9,444 bases of DNA from Acidobacteriota bacterium (GTDB lineage: Bacteria; Acidobacteriota; Terriglobia; Terriglobales; Acidobacteriaceae). A program made the translations under genes and the position numbers. The stretch is taken from contig JAKCDN010000094.1 in NCBI GenBank assembly GCA_021841795.1, forward strand, positions 1 through 9,444. Reading direction: 5' to 3'. The stretch's first letter is position 1; each line of letters begins with the position of its first letter. Of this stretch, positions 1 through 5,897 are shown one piece after another. The notes beneath the pieces were generated by a model, which worked only from the letters and a program-made list of their open reading frames with translations, ran no database searches and was not told the origin of the DNA.

Positions 1-2
1 CT

Positions 3-18
3 TGCCGGTCCACCGGCA
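3..18. repeat. Perfect 7-bp inverted repeat at window edge
   Basis: TGCCGGT (3-9) and ACCGGCA (12-18) are exact reverse complements separated by CC. As RNA this would fold as a 6-bp stem with a 4-base loop. No T-run follows on the plus strand and no A-run precedes it, so it is not a standard terminator. It could be an operator or part of a gene lying to the left. No reading frame in 1-221 has a convincing start, ribosome site or family signature; short frames entering from the left edge end at 44-46 and 118-120, so a gene tail there cannot be excluded. Confidence 0.35.
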
Positions 19-99
19 GTTCACGAAGGAACCGCGCCGGAGATGACCGCGCCTGAAACTCGGCCCTGCGGCAGCGCATGCGTGTACAGGATCACGCTC

Positions 100-130
100 A
101 AAAATCCCTTCGCAGGCTGACGGCTGCGAA
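100..130 (-). terminator. Probable intrinsic terminator of the MFS gene
   Basis: Read on the minus strand, TTCGCAG (130-124) pairs perfectly with CTGCGAA (115-109) across an 8-base loop. GGGA then TTTTT (104-100) follow. This is a stem plus U-tract in the right orientation, about 92 bp after the stop codon of the minus-strand transporter. The stem is only moderately GC-rich and the U-tract is short, so termination may be partial. Confidence 0.5.
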
Positions 131-221
131 CGTGGCCGGCCCGCTTACCCCGCGCCGTGCAAAAGCCTGCGATGAACCGGCCGCGCCGGCATGGCGCCGC
201 ATCGAAAACCGCTGCAGTGCC

Positions 222-2051
222 TTAGGAATTGCTGTAACGGACGGCAGCCGGCTTTTCAAAATGCGCCTCAATCTCTTCGAGGGTTTTACCTTTGGTCTCG
301 GGAAGGAAGAAGATCGCGGCGATGAGATATACCACGGTGAATCCGGCGAAGAGGAAGAACATGGACGAGTAGCCATGCTTGCTTACGAACGGCAGAAAGA
401 TGGCGGCCAGCGTGGTGGAAACCATTTGATTAAGGACCAGGGCGACGCTCATTCCGTTGGAGCGGATGCGGGTGGGCATCAGTTCGCTGAGGGCGAGCCA
501 CACCACCACCCCCGGCCCCATGGCATAAAAAGCAATGAAGAGATAAAGCCCCAGCGCCACCAGCCAGCCGTGACTTGCGTCGGGCACGCCGCTCACGAGC
601 GCCTTCTCAATCCTGAGCGGAGCGGTCTGCGCGGCGCGCAGGTTCGCGAACGGGTCTTTGAAGATGGCTTCAATGCGGTCTGCTGGCACGCAGGAGGCGC
701 GGTCGATCGCAATGGGAACAGACGCCGCATCGTCGGAGCGGACAAAGTTGGTGGCGGCCGTAAAGTCGCCGTACGAATAGATGATGGCAAGCGAAGCGCG
801 GCCGCTGTCGATGGCGTGGCCGCCGGCGGCATTCAGCAGCTTTTCCGCCTCGGCCGGATCAAAGCGCAGGGCCAGCTCCTGGCCGGGCGTCACCATGGCC
901 TGAACGGCGGCGCGGCAATCCACGCCGGCCTTTTCCGTGGACCGGAAGAGCAGTCCCACGCCGGTCATGGCGACGATGATGCCGCTGGTGCCGGTGATAA
1001 GCAGAAATTTCCGGCCCTTGCGATCGACCAGCGCCATGCCCACCGTGGTCGCGAGGAAGTTCATGACCGTGAAGACGACGTAGCCCCAGTGCGAGGCGAA
1101 GTCGCTGAGGCCGCCCTGCATGAGGATGCCCGTGTTGTAGCCGATGACGGAGTTGATTCCCGTAGCGGTATTGCAGGCCAGGATGACGCAGGCCAGCAAA
1201 AAAGGAATGAGGTACTTGCGCCGGAGCAGCGACTCGCGCACCCGCTGGCCGGCCGCGGTGGCATGCGAGGCGGCGGCCATCTCTTCGATCTCCAGAGCCG
1301 CCTGCTCCGCCGTGCGCGAGCGCAGGAGCGCGGCATAGGCATGGTCCCGGCGATTGCGCCGGAAGAGCCACCGCGGCGACTCCGTGACAAAGATGCTCCC
1401 GAGCACAAACAGGAGACCGGGCGGCAGAGAGACCCAGAAGATGCTGCGCCAGGCATGATTCTCGAAGCGCGCGAGGGCGGCGGCGTTATTCAGCCTGGTG
1501 ACGGCCTCGACGCGATAGCTGAAGTACATGCCGATGAGGGCGGCAGCGACAATGCCGAGGGTGAGCAGCCACTGGAAGACGGCCGTTCCCTTGCCGCGAT
1601 GCGAGGCGGACAGGCACTCGGCAAGGTAGAGCGGAACCACGACGCCGACAAAGCCTGCGCTCATGCCCTGCAGGAGCCGGCCAAAGAAGAGGACAGCGAA
1701 TCCGTGGGAGAGCGCGATAACGGGAATGCTTGCGGCAAAGGCGCAGCCGCTGAGGAGCATGAGCGGCTTGCGGCCCATCCAGTCGGCCAGCACGCCGGCA
1801 AAGAGGGTGGAGAGAACACTGCCCAGCAGCACCGCGGCCACGATCACGGAAAGCTCTGAGGCCGTCAGTCCGGAGGTAGCCGCAAGGTACGGATACGCGC
1901 CGCCGATGATGCCGACATCGATGCCGTAGAGCAGTCCGCCCAGCCCGGACACGAGAAGCAGAAAGGCGTTGTAGCGGCGAATGGCGGTGGAATCGAACGG
2001 TGCGGAAGAATGAGCCGGCGCGGCCGGAGCCGAAGAGCCTGTGACGTTCAT
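222..2051 (-). CDS. MFS sugar porter with a large loop between TM9 and TM10
   Basis: A 609-residue inner-membrane transporter of the major facilitator superfamily, sugar porter family, probably a proton-sugar symporter. Seen: GIDVGIIGG in TM1 (43-51), the loop 2-3 motif ADWMGRK (89-95), PLYLAE after TM4 (140-145), TESPRWL after TM6 (223-229), a TM7 segment ending in GINSVIGYN (298-306), VDRKGRK (342-348) and the terminal PETKGKT (584-590). These are the family's hallmark motifs in the usual order. Typical bacterial members have about 450-500 residues. The excess lies mainly in a hydrophilic stretch at about 371-494, between TM9 and TM10 and so predicted outside the membrane, with Cys379 and Cys454; the TM5-TM6 loop (about 178-200) is also longer than usual. 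The ATG at 2051 was chosen because the family starts shortly before TM1. It has GGTGG about 10 bases upstream; an in-frame ATG at 2099 would add 16 residues. The gene is divergent from the GH20 gene, suggesting import of a released sugar. The substrate cannot be read from the sequence. Confidence 0.9.
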   Translation of the reverse strand: MNVTGSSAPAAPAHSSAPFDSTAIRRYNAFLLLVSGLGGLLYGIDVGIIGGAYPYLAATSGLTASELSVIVAAVLLGSVLSTLFAGVLADWMGRKPLMLLSGCAFAASIPVIALSHGFAVLFFGRLLQGMSAGFVGVVVPLYLAECLSASHRGKGTAVFQWLLTLGIVAAALIGMYFSYRVEAVTRLNNAAALARFENHAWRSIFWVSLPPGLLFVLGSIFVTESPRWLFRRNRRDHAYAALLRSRTAEQAALEIEEMAAASHATAAGQRVRESLLRRKYLIPFLLACVILACNTATGINSVIGYNTGILMQGGLSDFASHWGYVVFTVMNFLATTVGMALVDRKGRKFLLITGTSGIIVAMTGVGLLFRSTEKAGVDCRAAVQAMVTPGQELALRFDPAEAEKLLNAAGGHAIDSGRASLAIIYSYGDFTAATNFVRSDDAASVPIAIDRASCVPADRIEAIFKDPFANLRAAQTAPLRIEKALVSGVPDASHGWLVALGLYLFIAFYAMGPGVVVWLALSELMPTRIRSNGMSVALVLNQMVSTTLAAIFLPFVSKHGYSSMFFLFAGFTVVYLIAAIFFLPETKGKTLEEIEAHFEKPAAVRYSNS

Positions 2052-2080
2052 TTTGTTTGAACCACCCCTCAGTACTCGGC

Positions 2081-2098
2081 TGCGGGGTTGCACCCGCA
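2081..2098. promoter_or_regulatory. Inverted repeat in the MFS/GH20 divergent region
   Basis: TGCGGG (2081-2086) and CCCGCA (2093-2098) are exact reverse complements around GTTGCA. The repeat lies 30 bp upstream of the transporter start and about 40 bp upstream of the candidate GH20 -10 element. That makes it a candidate operator controlling both genes, or a hairpin in the transporter leader. It does not match the classic LacI/PurR-type centre closely, so the binding protein is unknown. Confidence 0.3.
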
Positions 2099-2136
2099 TG
2101 GCCTGTCGCAGAGCAAAACCTGGCGATTCCTCAGTC

Positions 2137-2142
2137 TACAAT
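2137..2142 (+). promoter_or_regulatory. Candidate -10 element of the GH20 gene
   Basis: TACAAT differs from the TATAAT consensus at one position and lies in the 148-bp divergent gap. No good TTGACA-like -35 box sits 16-18 bp upstream. Transcription from here would begin near 2149, downstream of the ATG at 2098. If used, this promoter therefore favours the TTG start at 2200 with a leader of about 50 bases. Confidence 0.4.
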
Positions 2143-2187
2143 GGACACATCGCGCGGTCGAAGACACGCAGAATCGCACGATCAGAA

Positions 2188-2193
2188 AGCAGG
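2188..2193 (+). promoter_or_regulatory. Ribosome binding site that favours the TTG start of GH20
   Basis: AGCAGG matches AGGAGG at five of six positions and ends 6 bases before the TTG at 2200. The other in-frame starts, GTG 2041 and ATG 2098, have no comparable site that I can see. Confidence 0.45.
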
Positions 2194-2199
2194 CCGGCC

Positions 2200-4320
2200 T
2201 TGGCGTCTTTTCGACTTCGTTTGCTCGCATCCCTTCCGCTTGTCGCGCTTTTTTGTCTTCTCGCGCCTTCCGGCGCGGCGCAGCCGCAGGTGAAGTTGCT
2301 GCCGGCGCCGCGCGAGGCAGATTTCAGCCAGATTGCCAAGTTTCCGGTGCGGGTTCTGGTCGCGGCGCCGGGGCGCAACGCTGAGGACGAATTTGCCGCG
2401 CAGGATCTGGAGAGCGCGATCAAGCGCATTGTTCCCTCGGCGGAAGAGACACGCGGCGCCGCGCCGCAGCCGCCCTATCGCATCACGCTTTTGCGCGAGG
2501 ATGCAGCCGAAGGCAAGGCCGCTCTGGCGCGCGCGCACCTGGCGTTTGATCCGGCGATGGAGTCGGAGGGTTACGTGCTGATCGTGGGGGCGCACGAGGC
2601 TGTCATTATCGGCGCCACCAGCGCGGGCGTGTTCTACGGCGTGCAGACCATGAAGCAGCTGCTGCCCCTGCCGGGCGCGCCGCGGGTGCTGCCCACAGGA
2701 ACGGTGCGCGATTGGCCGGCGATGCGCTATCGCGGCATCGACGACGATCTTTCCCGCGGCCCGTTTCCGACGCTCGCATTCCAGAAGAAACAGATTCGGG
2801 TGTTTGCGGCATTCAAGATCAATATCTATTCGCCCTACTTCGAGCACACGCTGCTTTATCCTGACCAGCCGCTGGCCGCGCCGCCAGGCTCGGCGATGAC
2901 GCCCGACGAGGTCAAGGACCTGGTGGCCTACGCGCACCAGTACCACGTCACCATCGTTCCCGAGCAGGAGGCCTTTGGCCATTTGCATCACGTCCTGAAA
3001 TATGAGCTGTACCAGGACGAGGCAGAGACACCGCACGGCCACGTGCTGGCGCCGGGCCAGGCCGGGACGCTGCCGCTCATCAAGGACTGGTTCACGCAGA
3101 TCGCCAAAGAGTTCCCCTCGCCGTTTCTGCATATCGGCGCCGATGAGACCTTCGATCTGGGAATCGGCCGCACGCGCGACGCCGTGGAGCAAAAGGGCTA
3201 CGGGCCTGTGTATATCGATTTCCTCAAGCAGATCCACGACGAACTTGCGCCGCTGAACCGCCGCCTGCTCTTCTGGGGCGATATCGGCGACGCCAATCCC
3301 GACGCGGTTGCAGCGCTGCCTAAAGACATGATCGCGGTGCCCTGGAATTACTGGAGCACCAGCGGCTTCGACAAGATGATTGAACCCTTCGCCAGGAATG
3401 GCATCGAAACCTGGGTCGCCCCCGGCGACGCGAACTGGAACGAGGTTTATCCCGTAGCCAAAACCGCGCTCTGGAACATTCAGGGCTTTATCCGCGACGG
3501 GCAACGGCTGGGCTCCACGGGCGCGTTAACCACGGTGTGGAACGACGATGGCGAGGGCCTCTTCAACATGGATTGGTACGGCGTGCTGTTCGGCGCGGTG
3601 GCGGCGTGGCAGCCCGGCGAGAGCAACATTGCCAACTACCAGGATGCGTACGCTGAGATCCTGCACCAGGACACGACAGGCAAGATCGATGCCGCGGAAA
3701 AGGAGCTGATGGCCGCGCAGGAGGCGCTGGGCGCGGCGAAGTCCGGCATGAATAGCGACGAGGTTTTCTGGCTGGATCCATGGAGCGCGAAGGGGCAGGA
3801 TGTTTCATCGCGGCTGCTGCCGCAGGCGCATGCGCTGCGCATGCACGCCGAGCAGGCCATCGTGCTGCTCGACGAGGCGCGTACCGCCGACCCGAAACTG
3901 GCGGAGACCGATGCGCTGACCGCCATGGACCTCGGCGCGCGGCGGCTGGATTTTATCGGCCTCAAGTTCCAGCTTGCCCAGGAGATTGCCACGGCCTACG
4001 CGCAGGCGGTCGCGCAGGAGCACGACAAGACCCAGCGCAGGGACACGAGCAACATGCTGTCGGAGATCAGCAGCAACAATGGCCGCTGCCAGGATCTGCG
4101 CGACGGCTACTCTGCGCTGAAGGCGGAGTACAGCCAGGTGTGGCTGAGCGAGAATCGCCCGTACTGGTTGAACAACGTAACGGTTCGCTACGATCTCGAG
4201 ATCGAGCGCTGGCAGCGGCGCGCCGACCGCTTTGAGACGGCAATCCGCGCCTGGTATGGCGGGACGGACCTGCCCGCGGGACCGGCCCTGGGCCTGCCGG
4301 CGGCGGCAACCTCGCACTGA
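2200..4320 (+). CDS. Exported GH20-type beta-N-acetylhexosaminidase
   Basis: A 706-residue glycoside hydrolase predicted to release terminal N-acetylhexosamine from glycans in the periplasm or outside the cell. Seen: a Sec signal peptide (1 to about 26: basic FRLR, a leucine-rich core, then PSGAA before QPQ); an alpha/beta region (about 27-165) like the GH20 N-terminal domain; a catalytic barrel from about 174, opening with MRYRG (175-179) and LSR (184-186); and HIGADET (311-317), which carries the Asp315-Glu316 pair. In GH20, Glu is the general acid and Asp assists the substrate acetamido group. Trp359 (FWGD) and TVWNDDGEG (446-454) sit where barrel-end active-site residues are expected. The last roughly 220 residues are helix-rich and charged, an accessory region with no function I can name. 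The TTG start gives a clean signal peptide and has a ribosome site; ATG 2098 would add 34 residues and GTG 2041 would add 53, putting a long arginine-rich segment before the hydrophobic core. The family call is firm; the exact sugar is inferred. Confidence 0.85.
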   Translation: MASFRLRLLASLPLVALFCLLAPSGAAQPQVKLLPAPREADFSQIAKFPVRVLVAAPGRNAEDEFAAQDLESAIKRIVPSAEETRGAAPQPPYRITLLREDAAEGKAALARAHLAFDPAMESEGYVLIVGAHEAVIIGATSAGVFYGVQTMKQLLPLPGAPRVLPTGTVRDWPAMRYRGIDDDLSRGPFPTLAFQKKQIRVFAAFKINIYSPYFEHTLLYPDQPLAAPPGSAMTPDEVKDLVAYAHQYHVTIVPEQEAFGHLHHVLKYELYQDEAETPHGHVLAPGQAGTLPLIKDWFTQIAKEFPSPFLHIGADETFDLGIGRTRDAVEQKGYGPVYIDFLKQIHDELAPLNRRLLFWGDIGDANPDAVAALPKDMIAVPWNYWSTSGFDKMIEPFARNGIETWVAPGDANWNEVYPVAKTALWNIQGFIRDGQRLGSTGALTTVWNDDGEGLFNMDWYGVLFGAVAAWQPGESNIANYQDAYAEILHQDTTGKIDAAEKELMAAQEALGAAKSGMNSDEVFWLDPWSAKGQDVSSRLLPQAHALRMHAEQAIVLLDEARTADPKLAETDALTAMDLGARRLDFIGLKFQLAQEIATAYAQAVAQEHDKTQRRDTSNMLSEISSNNGRCQDLRDGYSALKAEYSQVWLSENRPYWLNNVTVRYDLEIERWQRRADRFETAIRAWYGGTDLPAGPALGLPAAATSH

Positions 4321-4375
4321 GCGGAGCACTCCAAAAGAGGAACGCAGGTGCGCGGATCGGAACCAACTCGATAAC

Positions 4376-4402
4376 CGGGTAAAACATTTTCTCCCGTATA
4401 AG
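4376..4402 (+). promoter_or_regulatory. AT-centred imperfect palindrome and -10-like box before the REC-Hpt gene
   Basis: CGGG (4376-4379) and CCCG (4393-4396) flank AAAACATTTT (4381-4390), giving a near-palindrome of about 21 bp. TATAAG (4397-4402) follows at once and resembles a -10 box. The palindrome would then occupy the spacer and -35 region, a usual place for an operator or activator site. Alternatively it is a weak hairpin ending GH20 transcription, although no clean U-tract follows it. AAGGG (4400-4404) can also act as a ribosome site for ATG 4413, so the TATAAG promoter and that ribosome site cannot both serve one transcript. Confidence 0.35.
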
Positions 4403-4412
4403 GGTGCGCGCG

Positions 4413-5180
4413 ATGCACACTAGATGTATGCAAGAGCGCACCCTTCAGGACGCTCTACCACGAGTCCTGCTGATTGACGACGACATGGTAAGCCGTGAAG
4501 TCACGGCTACGGTTCTGACCATGAAAGGCTACGCCGTGCACACCGCGAGCGACGGCGCGGCAGGATTGCGGATGTTGACGCCGCAGCGCGAATGGCCGAA
4601 TCCCCTGCAGCCCGGCGTGATTGTTGTGGACTCGCAGATGCCCGGCCTGAGCGGTACGCGCCTGATCGACGAACTGCGCAAGTTCACCCGAGCGCCGATT
4701 TTTGTCATCAGCGGGAGCGATCCGGAGCCGGAAGTCATCGAGGCCGCCAATGGATTCCTGCTCAAGCCTTTCAGCGTCGAGGCGTTTCGCAAACTCCTGG
4801 ACGGGGGCCGGGCGGAGTTGACGCCCACAACGCGAGGCCCGAAGTCGGCGGCCATCAGCGCCGAGGTGCTGGGCCAGTTCCGCAAACTGATGCCGGAGCC
4901 GGCGGTGCGCCAGGTGTATGAGGCGGTGGTCACGGATCTGGAGCGCCGCATCGACTCCCTGGCGGCCGCTATCGCCCGCGGCGATGACGCCGAGGTGCGG
5001 CGGATCGGCCACACCATCAAAGGCGGCTGCGGGATGGCCGGTGCCATGGAGGCCGCTCGGCTGGGGGAGCTGCTCGAGTCCGGGGATAACCAGTTGGATA
5101 ACAGGATCTCAATACTCGGAGATTTGCGCGCCGCGACCCGCAGGTTACGGAATATGCTGGATGCTGAGTTGCCTGCCTGA
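4413..5180 (+). CDS. Response regulator with C-terminal Hpt domain (REC-Hpt)
   Basis: A 255-residue cytoplasmic phosphorelay protein with no DNA-binding domain. Seen: a receiver domain (about 16-130) with the acidic residues of LLIDDD (D22, D23), the phosphoacceptor Asp73 in VVDSQMPG, Ser100 in ISGSD and Lys118 in LLKPF, so all key receiver residues are present. After a linker, a helical histidine phosphotransfer domain (about 155-250) carries IGHTIKGGCGMAG with the phosphorylatable His200. Hpt domains pass phosphate between receivers, so this protein could take phosphate at one end and hand it on at the other. The receiver is shortened between Ser100 and Lys118 (18 residues, against 22 in CheY), in the alpha-4 output region. 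ATG 4413 has AAGGG eight bases upstream; GTG 4404 and ATG 4428 are alternatives. The NarL-type gene follows after 53 bp on the same strand, so the two may be cotranscribed and act in series. No histidine kinase is in the window. Confidence 0.88.
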   Translation: MHTRCMQERTLQDALPRVLLIDDDMVSREVTATVLTMKGYAVHTASDGAAGLRMLTPQREWPNPLQPGVIVVDSQMPGLSGTRLIDELRKFTRAPIFVISGSDPEPEVIEAANGFLLKPFSVEAFRKLLDGGRAELTPTTRGPKSAAISAEVLGQFRKLMPEPAVRQVYEAVVTDLERRIDSLAAAIARGDDAEVRRIGHTIKGGCGMAGAMEAARLGELLESGDNQLDNRISILGDLRAATRRLRNMLDAELPA

Positions 5181-5233
5181 TCTGCCGCGGCCTGCAATGC
5201 GCGGTCGGGCTCTCGCGGAGGCATATAGACAAG

Positions 5234-5896
5234 ATGGACCGACCCATACGAATTGTACTGGCGGATGACCACCCGGTTGTCCGCATCGGTGTCCGCAACA
5301 TGCTTGCGGAATCCGAAGGATTTGATGTGGTGGGCGACGCCACCGACGGCGACGAGGCTATCACTGAAACCCTCGAAAAGCAGCCCGACATACTGCTTCT
5401 GGACGTATCGATGCCGAGGATGCCGGGTCTTGAGGCGATGCGCGCCGTCATGAACGGCCCGTCAACGGCCAAGATTCTGCTCCTCACCTCGACGATCACC
5501 ACCCAACAGATCATCGAGGCGCTGCACATCGGAGCGCGCGGGATTGTGCTCAAAGACGCGCTTGCCAATCACCTGCAAACCGCGATTCGCACCGTTCATG
5601 CGGGGGATTACTGGATCGGGGGCAAGCGTGTAGTGAATCTGGTATCGGCTCTGCATGACCTGATGCAGCAGGCCGCCGTGCCGCAGCGCAAGACCTACGG
5701 ACTCACTCCCCGCGAGCTCGAGGTTGTGGGCTGCATCGTGGAGGGTTGCTCCAACCGCGATATCGCCAGGCAGTTCAGCCTGAGCGAAGAGACCGTCAAG
5801 CGCCATCTCTCCAACATCTTCGACAAAACCGGCGTCTCCACGCGGCTGGAACTGGCGCTGTTCGCGATCGCGCATCATCTGGTAGCGCCGCAGTAA
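5234..5896 (+). CDS. NarL/FixJ-family response regulator (REC-LuxR HTH)
   Basis: A 220-residue DNA-binding response regulator of standard length. Seen: a receiver domain (about 5-120) with Asp11, Asp12, phosphoacceptor Asp57 (LLLDVSMP), Thr85 and Lys107; a linker of about 30 residues; then a LuxR-type helix-turn-helix (about 155-218) with LTPRELEVV (157-165), the recognition-helix region SLSEETVKRHLSNIFDKTGV (182-201) and a final helix. Family members dimerise on phosphorylation and bind inverted repeats upstream of their targets. GCGGAGG ends 12 bases before the ATG, rather far for a ribosome site, but the family starts exactly here. The gene lies 53 bp after the REC-Hpt gene and is a plausible final acceptor of its phosphate. 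Its stop is one base from the stop of the convergent lyase gene. Targets are unknown; nearby glycan genes are possible but unproven. Confidence 0.92.
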   Translation: MDRPIRIVLADDHPVVRIGVRNMLAESEGFDVVGDATDGDEAITETLEKQPDILLLDVSMPRMPGLEAMRAVMNGPSTAKILLLTSTITTQQIIEALHIGARGIVLKDALANHLQTAIRTVHAGDYWIGGKRVVNLVSALHDLMQQAAVPQRKTYGLTPRELEVVGCIVEGCSNRDIARQFSLSEETVKRHLSNIFDKTGVSTRLELALFAIAHHLVAPQ

Positions 5897-5897
5897 T

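Noticed and set aside
2..79. Possible minus-strand gene starting with ATG at 79 and leaving the left edge
   Set aside because: Only about 26 residues are visible, there is no ribosome site, and the composition shows no recognisable family.
78..1859. 593-residue open frame on the plus strand opposite the MFS transporter
   Set aside because: It is the antisense of a clear transporter gene. Its product is rich in Gly, His, Arg and Glu without any recognisable domain, as expected from GC-rich antisense codons.
2182..3504. 440-residue minus-strand frame opposite the GH20 gene
   Set aside because: The plus-strand frame carries the signal peptide and the catalytic Asp-Glu motif. The antisense product has no family signature.
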